A DNA stretch of 64,000 nucleotides from Natrialba sp. SSL1 (GTDB lineage Archaea > Halobacteriota > Halobacteria > Halobacteriales > Natrialbaceae). Where the stretch lies: NCBI RefSeq assembly GCF_001861355.1, contig NZ_MASN01000018.1, positions 1 through 64,000 on the forward strand, read 5' to 3'. The position numbers and the translations under genes are program-made. The notes beneath the pieces are model-generated. The model was given only the letters and a program-made list of their open reading frames with translations. It did no database searches and was not told the origin of the DNA. Within the stretch, counting starts at the first letter, position 1, and each line of letters starts with the position of its first letter. This document shows positions 1 through 8,117 of this stretch, piece after piece.

Positions 1-457
1 TGATGCAACCGATGACACCGCGGGGTTTCCGGCGCATGTAGGCGTCCTTGCTGCCTACTTCGCTTGGTACCACGTCTCCGTGCGGGTGACGTGCGTTGCC
101 CGCCGCCCACTCGACCATATGCCAGGCCTCGGCGACGTCCGCTTTCCCTTCGGAGATTTCCTTGCCACACTCCTTCGAGACGATTTCGCCGAGTTCGTCG
201 TGGCGCTCGCGCAGTTCGTGGTAGATGTCCCAGAGGTACTCCGCGCGGTCGATGTGGGACAGTTCTCGCCACTCTTCGAAGGCCTCGTCGGCAACCTCGA
301 GGGCGGCGTCGACGTCGTCTTCAGTGCCGCGCTGGAACGTCGCCAGCGTTTCGCCCGTCGCCGGATTCTCGCTTTCGAACGTTTCCGAGCCGGTTCCTTC
401 GACCCATTCACCGTCGATGTAGTGAAGATTGACTTCACTCGAGGTAGTGTCGCTCAC
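1..457 (-). CDS. Aldehyde dehydrogenase family protein, N-terminal part (runs off the window)
   Basis: This is the first ~152 residues of an NAD(P)-dependent aldehyde dehydrogenase; the rest lies beyond base 1. The start region reads HYIDGEWVEGTG, then ENPATGE, then the long helix around ISEGKADVAEAW, and the visible end has RRKPRGVIG leading into the Rossmann fold, all in the usual ALDH order. The catalytic Cys and Glu are outside the window. I chose the GTG at 457 (VSDTTSSEV), which gives a normal ALDH N-terminus; an in-frame ATG at 484 would add nine residues. The substrate cannot be told. A glycerate kinase lies divergently beside it, so a glyceraldehyde-to-glycerate link is conceivable but is only inference. 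Confidence 0.9.
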   Translation of the reverse strand, partial: MSDTTSSEVNLHYIDGEWVEGTGSETFESENPATGETLATFQRGTEDDVDAALEVADEAFEEWRELSHIDRAEYLWDIYHELRERHDELGEIVSKECGKEISEGKADVAEAWHMVEWAAGNARHPHGDVVPSEVGSKDAYMRRKPRGVIGCI

Positions 458-932
458 ACAGAGTGCAACTTGTGGTGTCGACATAGTCTTTCCCCTTCGA
501 CGGACCGTCATGGCGACCAACACAGTATCCCGATCCGAATTTGATAGCTACAAACGAAGTACCTGCCGTGACGGTTGTTGTCATTGCACCGTTATAACCG
601 ACTGGTTGTTACAGTATCGGTCCAGAAGACAACGACTGTCTACAATTCCCGGTCTGAACAGCCCCATAGAGCCAGTTCGATCGCGTGCCGAAGTGGCATT
701 TGAGAGTATGAAACAGAATTCGCGTCTGGTTGCTGGCCACCCTTTCGAGTAAGACGCCAGAAAACGACGAGGTGTCGATAAATTCCGTCCCATCCGAGAG
801 TGGGGATTGTTCACAACTCGCTTATTTCGGGCACTAATATTTGAAGCTATCAAACGAAGCCCACTCATCAGAACCGTGCCCACGTAGCGCTGCACGGTAA
901 ATACATACGCCGAGACGCCCAAAGCGGTACGC
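458..932. other. Intergenic region between divergent ALDH and glycerate kinase
   Basis: No convincing gene. An A/T-rich GTAAATACATAC stretch at about 896-907 sits some 30 bases before the glycerate kinase ATG and is a good TATA candidate, implying a nearly leaderless mRNA. A GTTATAACC element near 590-599 could serve the aldehyde dehydrogenase or neither gene. Reading frames crossing this stretch are continuations of antisense shadows. Confidence 0.5.
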
Positions 933-2417
933 ATGGACGGCGACTCCCCCGACCATCTATCCGCACCGCCCGACCGTGATGGACCGGTAGCACGCACACC
1001 GACGGCCGCACACGAGGTCGCACTCGAGTGCCTGCTCGCGGGGATCGAGGCGGCTCGGCCCGATGAGCGAATCGCGGAGACCTGTACAGTGGCAAACGAC
1101 GTGCTAACCGTGACGGACGTGACCGGGAGCGAAAGCGACACAACCTCGTACGATCTGTCACAGTACGAACGGATCACGGTCGTTGGCGGTGGGAAGGCGG
1201 CTGCACAGCTCGTATGCGCGCTTGAAACGGAGTTCGAGGGGAGCGCCGTTATCGAAGACCGACTTACGACGGGCGTCGTCGTGACCGACAACCCGGTCGA
1301 GAGCGACATCGTCGCTGTTCGTGAGGGAGCGCACCCGATTCCGAGTGAAACCGGTGTTCAACACACGAAGCAGGTGCTCGAGGCCGCAGCGGCTGCCGGT
1401 GAGAACGAGTTACTGCTCGTTGTCGTCACTGGCGGCGCGAGTGCGCTGCTCGCTGCGCCAGCCGCGTCACTCTCGGTGTCCGACCTGCAGCAGGTGACGA
1501 CGGCCCTGCTTGGTGCCGGTGCACCGATCGACGAGATCAACGCCGTCAGAAAGCACTGCTCGGCGATCAAGGGCGGTCAACTCGCCCGAACCGCGGCACC
1601 TGCAACCGTCGTCACGCTCGCGCTGAGCGATGTCGTCGGTGATGATCCCAGCGTGATCGGCAGCGGACCGACGGTACCGGACCCGACAACCTACGGCGAC
1701 GCACTCGCCGTCCTCGAGCGCTACGAGATCGACGCACCCGACGCCGTCGTCGCCCACCTCGAGCACGGCCACGCCGGAGCACTCCCGGAGACGCCAACGC
1801 TCGAGACGGACGCCAACTGCTTCGATCGGACGAGCACACACGTTATCGGAAACGGGCGCGTCGCACTCGAGGCAGCCCGTGACGCCGCACGCGATCGGGG
1901 GTACACACCACTCGTGCTCGCCTCACGTGTCCGCGGTGAAGCCCGCGAGGCGGCCCAGACACACGTCGCCATCGCCGAAGAGTGTCGCCGCACCGGCGAG
2001 CCGTGTTCCCCGCCTGCCGTTCTCCTCTCCGGTGGCGAGACGACCGTAACCCTCTGTGAGGAGCCCGGTCGCGGCGGGCCAAACCAGGAGTTCGCACTCA
2101 CGAGCGCGCTTGCACTCGAGTCCGACGGCATCGTCGTCGGCAGTGTCGACACCGATGGTATCGACGGCACAACCCATGTCGCGGGTGCGCTTGTGGACGC
2201 GACCACAGTGGGACCGAGTGCGCTCGAAGCAGACGGCGAGTCCGATCAAAATCGAGGGCGAACGCGGACGGACGCCCACGATGCACTCGCGCGAAACGAT
2301 GCGTGTGCCGTCCTCGAGGACGAAGAGGCACTTGTCCGAACTGGTCCAACCGGAACGAACGTCAACGATCTCCGGGTACTGGTCGTCGAGCCGTCCTCGC
2401 CGTCAGAAGAACTCTGA
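933..2417 (+). CDS. Glycerate 2-kinase, MOFRL/DUF4147 type
   Basis: A 494-residue homologue of the MOFRL-family glycerate kinases, which phosphorylate glycerate (to 2-phosphoglycerate in the archaeal enzymes) and feed it into lower glycolysis. Family marks are GGGKAA near residue 86, the GGASALL segment near 165, NAVRKHCSAIKGG near 200, SDVVGDDPSVIGSGP near 230, and the C-terminal MOFRL domain with LLSGGETTVT and GGPNQEF near 365-395. Two family-typical domains are present at full length. A short Asp/Arg-rich insert (SDQNRGRTRT) near residue 440 looks like a lineage-specific expansion. The ATG at 933 fits the upstream TATA element. Neighbouring genes face away or are far, so it is probably monocistronic. 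Confidence 0.88.
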   Translation: MDGDSPDHLSAPPDRDGPVARTPTAAHEVALECLLAGIEAARPDERIAETCTVANDVLTVTDVTGSESDTTSYDLSQYERITVVGGGKAAAQLVCALETEFEGSAVIEDRLTTGVVVTDNPVESDIVAVREGAHPIPSETGVQHTKQVLEAAAAAGENELLLVVVTGGASALLAAPAASLSVSDLQQVTTALLGAGAPIDEINAVRKHCSAIKGGQLARTAAPATVVTLALSDVVGDDPSVIGSGPTVPDPTTYGDALAVLERYEIDAPDAVVAHLEHGHAGALPETPTLETDANCFDRTSTHVIGNGRVALEAARDAARDRGYTPLVLASRVRGEAREAAQTHVAIAEECRRTGEPCSPPAVLLSGGETTVTLCEEPGRGGPNQEFALTSALALESDGIVVGSVDTDGIDGTTHVAGALVDATTVGPSALEADGESDQNRGRTRTDAHDALARNDACAVLEDEEALVRTGPTGTNVNDLRVLVVEPSSPSEEL

Positions 2418-2744
2418 GTCACTCTCAGTCTCGACTGGGCAGAGAGCACCGTTTGATACAGTCAATTTACAATCTTACGACTGTAAATGGTGGCGAAGAG
2501 CAGTCGAATCGATGCGACTCGTACTCTCTTATCTGTCCGTCTCGTTGGCAACAGAGGACTACAGATATGATTCACACCTGGGATGAAGAAGAAAGAGACA
2601 GGAACAAGATAAGTAGGAAAAGCGGATAGTCAGCGGCTCGAGAACGCAGCGACAGCTCCGTCGACAACCCTCGCATTACGGACGTATTGCTGTAAACACC
2701 GCGGTCGGAACGCTTTTCTCGCTCACTGGAGTACCGTTCGGACA
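2418..2744. other. Intergenic region with an inverted repeat
   Basis: No gene seen. An inverted repeat ATTTACA (2465-2471) / TGTAAAT (2482-2488) is nested with ACAGTC (2457-2462) / GACTGT (2479-2484). It lies just after the glycerate kinase stop, so it may be a transcript-end structure or an operator. The promoter of the downstream GTG-started gene is weak; the only T-rich stretch at the right distance is CGCTTTTCTC near 2711-2720. Confidence 0.35.
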
Positions 2745-3383
2745 GTGACCGAGCGAACTCTCGACGCAGCGGCGAGTTCAGCGTGTGGCTGCAAGGTCGG
2801 ACGGATCGCCGAGCAGTACGATCTGATCGGGCTGGACGAGGAACTCGTTAGCTACTGGACCGACAGAACCGACGACCGATACAGCACGCGAGACCTCGCA
2901 GAACACGTCAACCAACGTGTGCTCGAGGCCGCCCTCGACGACGCAGGGCTGCAGTACAAAGACGGCGAGGTCGAGAACACGTACCGGCTGCTCACCGGCG
3001 ACGACGTCAGCAGCGGGACACGCGTCCAGACACGCAAGGAACTCGAGCGCGACGCCGTCCCAGTCGAGGACGTCGAGAGCGATTTCGTCTCGCACCAGAC
3101 CGTCTACAACCACCTGACGGGCTGTCTCGAAGCCTCGCTCGAGTCGCCGAGCGACGAGGAGCGACTCGAACGTAGCCGAAATAAACTCGGCGCGCTCCGA
3201 AACCGGACCGCAGCGGTGACGGAGGATACGGTCGCCCAACTCGAGCGAAGTGACGTCCTCGATATTGGGGAGTTCAACGTCCTCGTGACGGTGACGGTGA
3301 CCTGCGAGGACTGCAAACAACAGTATACGATCCGCGATCTGCTGGACCAGGGTGGCTGCCGGTGTGCGGAGTCAGACGAGTAA
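2745..3383 (+). CDS. rdfA: RdfA-like rod-determining factor
   Basis: This 212-residue acidic soluble protein resembles haloarchaeal RdfA, a factor needed in Haloferax volcanii to form or keep rod-shaped cells. I recognise it from the N-terminal CGCKVGRI with YDLIGLDEELVSYWT, the ENTYRLLTGDDVSSG segment near residues 82-97, and the following DFVSHQTVYNHLT. The C-terminus carries four cysteines in CEDC and CRC form, a possible metal site. It starts with GTG; no better ATG lies upstream in frame. It is isolated from its neighbours. The assignment rests on remembered family motifs, and the biochemical activity of the family is not known to me. Confidence 0.65.
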   Translation: MTERTLDAAASSACGCKVGRIAEQYDLIGLDEELVSYWTDRTDDRYSTRDLAEHVNQRVLEAALDDAGLQYKDGEVENTYRLLTGDDVSSGTRVQTRKELERDAVPVEDVESDFVSHQTVYNHLTGCLEASLESPSDEERLERSRNKLGALRNRTAAVTEDTVAQLERSDVLDIGEFNVLVTVTVTCEDCKQQYTIRDLLDQGGCRCAESDE

Positions 3384-3870
3384 TCTGTCGTCCCCGTCCC
3401 CGTCCGCAGTCCGCTGTCCACTGTCTCCTTCCCTGCTTCCTGCCCCTGCTCACCGTTCCGCAAATCGGGTGGTAAAACCGTTCTACCATGTTCATCCACG
3501 GGTATCCACACGGAGACGTGTTCGTACCCACTCCTATTTACACTCACCCCACTCTCACACCCCATCCATCAGCACTCACTCTCATCCACACCATCGGTAC
3601 TCGAGTGTACTCCGCGAGTCCGATCGTCGTGTGAGTAGCGGTGTCGAATAGTGGACTGTTCTCCGGGGGCATACACCATCTGAGGACCGACTATCTCGCT
3701 GACAAATGTGACAAATACCATATATACATTCAAGTCAGACACGTTTCTGTGTGACCACCGATCACGTTCGGACGCTCGAACGGATTGCTCTGGTAAACCC
3801 AACCAGCAACGACCAGCAAAACCCACCGAACTGAATTATCTGATCTCGAGCGCCGGTCTCACTCCTCACC
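3384..3870. other. Intergenic region with TATA element and repeated TGACAAAT
   Basis: No solid gene. A direct repeat TGACAAAT-G-TGACAAAT is followed by CCATATATAC near 3717-3726, a good TATA box reading rightwards. About 28 bases later GTG (3751) opens a 27-codon frame ending at 3834 (MTTDHVRTLERIALV...), so either a leaderless small ORF or a short RNA could start here. The left half (3390-3600) is pyrimidine-rich, with CCCCGTCC and CACTC iterations and nothing else I can support. Confidence 0.3.
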
Positions 3871-4959
3871 TCACTCGATCGGGAACCGAAGCAACGCAGC
3901 AATTCCGTCGAACGCATCGACGAACCGGCTCCCATCGGCAAAGTCGTCCGGCACGATCACCGTCTCGCCACCCTGGTCGACCGCCCGGTCACCGACCGAT
4001 TGCATCGCCGTCCCCTCGAGTGCCGTCGACAGTAACACCGTCTCGACCGCGTCGTACTCGAGTGCCTCGTCGACCTCGTCCATCCCGTATGCGATCGTAT
4101 CGCCGTCGGTCTGTACGCGGTCAAAGAACTCCGAGAGTGTCTCACGAGCGTGTTCGTGATCCGTTTCGTCGATCGCTTGCTGGCCCGTTTCGGCGAGTTG
4201 GCGAAGTCCCTGCTCCGATGCGTACTCGACGCTGAACTCACCGATGACCTGGTCGTCGAAGCGGTGGTCGAGGTCAGCTTCCTCGCGGAACCGTTCGATC
4301 GTGCCGGTCGTGCCACCGAGGAGGATACCGTCGACCGCGTCGTCGTCCAGAAACGTTCGTGCTGCGCGGTCTGCGACCTCGTCGAAGAACTCGCGTTTCT
4401 GTCGTTCGCGGTCACGTTCGAACCGATCAGCAGACTGGCCGCCGGCGCTCGACTTTCCGGGAACGTCGCTATCGAACGAGTCGATCACCTCGACGGTTTC
4501 GCCCTCGTAGCGGCCGAAGGCTGCACCCCCGCGCTCGACGACGAGAAGGCCGTACGTTGATTCGTCCTCGGTGACAGCCGTTAGCGGCTCGAGATTGAAC
4601 TCGTTGTGGTGCTCGTAGAGTAGGTCATCGACTGCGAGCGGGAGATCATCGAAGACGACCGTGAGAAGGTCGGCGTCGACGACGCCGGTGTAGATGGCGA
4701 GGCCGTTTTCCGGCACTGCGTCGTAGTCGCCAAGCTCCTGACGGGCGGCCTCGAGCGCGTCAACTAACGGTGCGTCGAGTGCCTGTTCGTCGAGTTTTGT
4801 CGCCTCGGCGTAGTCGGTTTCGACGGGCTGGCGAGCCGCACCGATCGATTCGCTCGGCGGGACGACAATCGAGACGAGGACGTCTTCGTCTGCGCTCGCG
4901 TTCTTGAGTCGGTCGAGTTGGGCACGACGGTCGTACTCAGCATGGGTATCGACAGGCAT
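3871..4959 (-). CDS. eRF1/Vms1-family peptidyl-tRNA hydrolase-like protein
   Basis: A 362-residue member of the release-factor fold, related to archaeal aRF1 and to Vms1/ANKZF1 proteins that cut peptidyl-tRNA on stalled ribosomes. The PGKSSAGGQSADRFERDRE block places GGQ at residues 173-175, followed by the helical stretch and GGTTGT near 215-220, as in the middle and C-terminal eRF1 domains. The first ~120 residues do not match the stop-codon-reading NIKS domain of true aRF1, so it is probably a rescue factor rather than the general terminator. I start at ATG 4959; the 53 extra residues available upstream lack acidic composition and would overlap the next gene. It ends its own transcript; DUF2270 lies upstream on the same strand. 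Confidence 0.72.
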   Translation of the reverse strand: MPVDTHAEYDRRAQLDRLKNASADEDVLVSIVVPPSESIGAARQPVETDYAEATKLDEQALDAPLVDALEAARQELGDYDAVPENGLAIYTGVVDADLLTVVFDDLPLAVDDLLYEHHNEFNLEPLTAVTEDESTYGLLVVERGGAAFGRYEGETVEVIDSFDSDVPGKSSAGGQSADRFERDRERQKREFFDEVADRAARTFLDDDAVDGILLGGTTGTIERFREEADLDHRFDDQVIGEFSVEYASEQGLRQLAETGQQAIDETDHEHARETLSEFFDRVQTDGDTIAYGMDEVDEALEYDAVETVLLSTALEGTAMQSVGDRAVDQGGETVIVPDDFADGSRFVDAFDGIAALLRFPIE

Positions 4960-5099
4960 CCGTTGAACTGACTTCGCTACGCTGGCGTCTCGGTTGAGGG
5001 ATGTGCCGGCGTTCTCAAGTCGAGAGACCGTCGTCGCTCTAGTTTCGCACTTTGGCTCTGACTGCAACAAAGCCTCAATTTCGTATAGCAAATAGTGGT

Positions 5100-5804
5100 T
5101 TATCCCGTGTCTTTCCACGTCTGTTGGTCGTCATCCCGAAACTCACCCATCGCCTCGCGTTCGTGTGGCCACAGTGTGAGTACCAGTATCGCGGCATAGA
5201 ACACGCCCACAAGTACGGAGACTGCCCCGCCGGGTAGCTCCCCAATCGTTGCGACGGTTCGAAAGCTCTCGCCGGACGCAAACGCAGTGACGCGGAAGAT
5301 CCAGGCCAACAGGAGGACGAACAGTAACGCGAAATAGATCCGTCGAAGACGGTTGCTGATCGCCTCAAAGAACGAGATTTTTACCGTCGGCCGCTGGTAG
5401 TCCTCGCTCAGTTCACTCCGCCACTCCTCGTGTTCGAGTTCCTGCGATGGGTCAAGCGCATTTGCGAGTAAATTCTTCTGAAAGAGACGCACACGCGAGC
5501 GATAAACATCGTAGTCGCGATACCGGCGTGCTTCGATAACGAGGAACGTCGACACCGCCAGCACGGCAACCAGGATGATATAGTGTGGATTATCCGGACT
5601 CGAGAAGGCCCACGTGAGAATCGCAGCCATCACGGTAACGCTCCAGGTAGTCGTCTGATCGAGGCGGTCTCGCCAGGTTGTTTCCCGGTCGAGTTCTCCC
5701 CGATAGGCGTCCCCGAGGACGGAACTCATCGTCGAAATATCATCGTCAATCTCACTCCCGAGCTCATCGTCGTCAGGCGACTGTCGGTCGCGATTGGAGC
5801 CCAT
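5100..5804 (-). CDS. DUF2270 membrane protein
   Basis: A 234-residue protein of the DUF2270 family, function unknown. An acidic N-terminus (residues 1-45) is followed by the family block RDRLDQTTTWS, then two membrane helices at about 52-92, a charged cytosolic loop with RRYRDYDVYRSRVRLFQ (about 93-110), and two more helices near 160-180 and 190-212. The pattern suggests four membrane segments with both ends inside. It lies upstream of the Vms1-like gene on the same strand with about 140 bases between, so co-transcription is possible. Starts at ATG 5804. Confidence 0.8.
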   Translation of the reverse strand: MGSNRDRQSPDDDELGSEIDDDISTMSSVLGDAYRGELDRETTWRDRLDQTTTWSVTVMAAILTWAFSSPDNPHYIILVAVLAVSTFLVIEARRYRDYDVYRSRVRLFQKNLLANALDPSQELEHEEWRSELSEDYQRPTVKISFFEAISNRLRRIYFALLFVLLLAWIFRVTAFASGESFRTVATIGELPGGAVSVLVGVFYAAILVLTLWPHEREAMGEFRDDDQQTWKDTG

Positions 5805-5934
5805 GGGGGTAGTATGTTATCGACTACCAAGTATCGACTACCACCAACCGACCGCCCATCGAATCACCGGACTATCGAACCACCCAACCACCGCGACGCC
5901 GCAGAGCTATAGTCTCCTGGCCAGTACTAGTCTT

Positions 5935-6744
5935 ATGTTACCACACACCACAGATACGGCGCTCGACGACATCGAGTTCTTGGCTCGTTCGCCACATCGT
6001 GTCACCGTACTCGAGTCCCTGGCCGAGCGCCCACAGAGTCGGGCGGCACTGCGGACGGAGACCGGTGCGTCGATGTCGACAGTCGGGCGAACGCTCCGGG
6101 AGTTCGAAGCCCGTCACTGGATCGTTCGTGATGGGGACGAGTACAGAGCGACGCAGTTGGGTTCGTTCGTCGCTGCGGGGCTCAGTGACCTTCTCGAGCG
6201 GATCGAAACCGAACGGACGCTGCGGGACGTCTGGGAGTGGCTTCCGATTGAGGCGAACGAGTTTCCCATCGAAATCGGTGCTGATGCAGTCGTAACGGTT
6301 GCAGAGACGAGTGATCCGTACCGGCCTGTCAACCGCTTCGTCGAACTGCTCCGGGAGACGGAGACGTTTCGATTCCTCGGTTTCGATCTGGGGTTGCTCG
6401 ATCCCTGCCGGGAGGAGTTTTGCCAGCGCATTCTCGACGGCATGGAAACGGAGATTATCGATCCACCACACGTCGCAGCCGCCGTTCGACGCACACATCC
6501 GGATCTCTCGAGAGAGGCCCTCGAAAGCGGGAATCTCACGGTGTTGCTCCATAGGGAGGTGCCACCCTACGGCATCAGCCTCTTCGAACACCGCGTCGGT
6601 ATCAGCGGCTACAATCAGGACAGCGGGACTGTCAAGGTGTTCGTCGACACGGAGACGCCAGCGGCCCGTCGCTGGGCCGAGGACACCTACGAGCAGTTCC
6701 GCCGCGAGGCACGTCCGCTCGCGACTGGCCCGGAACTCGAGTAA
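5935..6744 (+). CDS. HTH transcriptional regulator with FilR1-type effector domain
   Basis: A 269-residue DNA-binding protein. Residues 8-70 form a winged helix (EFLARSPHRVTVLESLAERPQSR, then SMSTVGRTLREFE as recognition helix), and residues 130-260 match the domain of methanogen filament regulator FilR1, found in many haloarchaeal regulators. The ligand is unknown. The ATG at 5935 begins the characteristic LPHTTDTALDDIEFLARS; the upstream in-frame extension is low in acidic residues and rejected. The nearest genes downstream could be targets, but no operator is visible. Confidence 0.82.
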   Translation: MLPHTTDTALDDIEFLARSPHRVTVLESLAERPQSRAALRTETGASMSTVGRTLREFEARHWIVRDGDEYRATQLGSFVAAGLSDLLERIETERTLRDVWEWLPIEANEFPIEIGADAVVTVAETSDPYRPVNRFVELLRETETFRFLGFDLGLLDPCREEFCQRILDGMETEIIDPPHVAAAVRRTHPDLSREALESGNLTVLLHREVPPYGISLFEHRVGISGYNQDSGTVKVFVDTETPAARRWAEDTYEQFRREARPLATGPELE

Positions 6745-6838
6745 CGGTACGGTATACTGTGCATGCGGTTGGTGTGGTTTCAGCCTCTCCGGTTTGTTCC
6801 GGTCCTGTTTCTCCCTGTTCCGTGATTCTCACTCTCTC

Positions 6839-6937
6839 ATGTGTTGCAAGCCGATCATACCGTGCACGTCGTGCAGCACCTGCATCCGCGTCATCGCCTG
6901 CCCGTCATGCACTGCGTGCGGTTTGGGTGTCGGATGA
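6839..6937 (+). CDS. Possible Cys-rich microprotein
   Basis: A 32-codon frame with eight cysteines. Two CxxCxxC clusters (residues 9-15 and 21-27) follow an N-terminal MCC pair. The spacing would suit a zinc or other soft-metal site, as in the small zinc-finger proteins common in haloarchaea. GC3 is about 75-80 percent, consistent with coding. No clear TATA element or ribosome site stands in front, and the frame sits in a TGC-rich intergenic stretch, so chance is a real alternative. It lies between a FilR1-type regulator and a DUF1059/ArsM-like pair. Confidence 0.33.
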   Translation: MCCKPIIPCTSCSTCIRVIACPSCTACGLGVG

Positions 6938-6983
6938 CTACATGCGGCTCTTAACCGTACCGACACTCGGAGGACGAACACGC

Positions 6984-7235
6984 ATGACAGCAAACGTTCA
7001 CGACGAGGAGACGACGACAGCACTCGAGGTAGCCTGCGACACGGCTGTCTCGGGTTGTGTCTTCAAACTACGAACTGAGGAGGACGACAGAGGCCGGCTA
7101 CTCGAGATCACACGCGACCACGTCGCCGAACAGCACGGCAAGGAGTTCACACTCGAGGAGATCGAAGAACAGCACGTCGAGACGGTCAGTGTTCCGGTGG
7201 GCGAACAGGAACACGAGCACGAACACAAACAGTAG
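6984..7235 (+). CDS. DUF1059-like small protein
   Basis: An 83-residue protein whose core (CDTAVSGCVFKLRTEEDDRG, then ITRDHVAEQHGKEFTLEEI) follows the pattern of DUF1059: a Cys pair, a strand, and a helix with H..E.HG. The function of the family is unknown. The tail EQEHEHEHKQ is His/Glu-rich. ATG 6984 gives the standard length; longer frames upstream contain no family sequence. It is 91 bases upstream of the ArsM-like methyltransferase in the same direction, so the two may share a transcript. Confidence 0.68.
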   Translation: MTANVHDEETTTALEVACDTAVSGCVFKLRTEEDDRGRLLEITRDHVAEQHGKEFTLEEIEEQHVETVSVPVGEQEHEHEHKQ

Positions 7236-7326
7236 CGAGAGGGCAAGAACGGGGAGTCAGGAAAGCAAGAAAACAGAACCCGGAAACAGTCGAACAGGGC
7301 GGGAGACAACCCGCAAAACGGTCACT

Positions 7327-8103
7327 ATGGCATACAAACTCGACGAACAGGAACTCGAGGAGAAGGTAACGACACTGTATCGAGCGGTCGCGACGGAGCC
7401 GGACGCGGAGTACCACTTCGAGATGGGACGACCGCTGGCGGAGCAACTGGGGTATCCAACGGCAGATCTCGACCGGATTCCAGCGCGTGCGCTCGCGTCG
7501 TTCGCCGGCGTTGGCTACCACATAGATATGGCATCGTTGCGCCCCGGTGATTCGGTGCTCGATCTGGGGAGCGGGTCGGGGACCGACACCTTCGTCGCAG
7601 CCCTCCACGTCGGTAGCGAGGGGCGCGTCGTCGGCCTCGATATGACTGACGAACAACTCGAGAACGCACGTGCTGCTCGCGACGAGGCGGGGATGGATAC
7701 CGTCTCGTTCGAACGCGGCCACATCGAGGAAATTCCGTTCGGCGACGATACCTTCGATGTCGTCCTCTCGAACGGGGTGATCAATCTCTCGGCGCAGAAA
7801 GAGCAGGTGTTCGAGGAGGTCAAGCGCGTCCTCGCGCCGGACGGTCGGATCGCTCTTTCGGATATCGTCAGTCGAGAGCACATGCCGGAGCGGATCAAGA
7901 ACGACGTGGATCTCTGGGCGTCGTGTATCGGCGGGGCGATGCAGCTCGACGACTACACCGACGTGATCGAACGGCCCGGCATCGATGTACACGTAATGCG
8001 GGCGAACCCGCAGTACGAGTTTACCTCGGAGCGTGCACAGGGTGCGTGTCAGCGCTACGGCGTGCGAAGCATCTCGATCGGGGCTCGCGTCAGTGGTGAC
8101 TGA
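7327..8103 (+). CDS. ArsM-like SAM-dependent methyltransferase lacking an arsenic-binding Cys
   Basis: A 258-residue class I methyltransferase. The SAM site is VLDLGSGSGTD (78-87) with VVGLDMT (101-107). SNGVINLSAQKEQVFEEVKRVLAPDGR (148-174) and SDIV match the arsenite methyltransferase family closely. In ArsM the SNG position is SNC, a Cys that binds As(III); here it is Gly150. The usual SLGCG-like N-terminal Cys is also absent (FAGVGYHIDM). The Cys of the CIGGA segment is kept (Cys200), and Cys241 is an extra. The fold is therefore ArsM-type but the substrate is probably not arsenite. Starts at ATG 7327. Confidence 0.78.
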   Translation: MAYKLDEQELEEKVTTLYRAVATEPDAEYHFEMGRPLAEQLGYPTADLDRIPARALASFAGVGYHIDMASLRPGDSVLDLGSGSGTDTFVAALHVGSEGRVVGLDMTDEQLENARAARDEAGMDTVSFERGHIEEIPFGDDTFDVVLSNGVINLSAQKEQVFEEVKRVLAPDGRIALSDIVSREHMPERIKNDVDLWASCIGGAMQLDDYTDVIERPGIDVHVMRANPQYEFTSERAQGACQRYGVRSISIGARVSGD

Positions 8104-8117
8104 GGCGCGGCCCCGAA

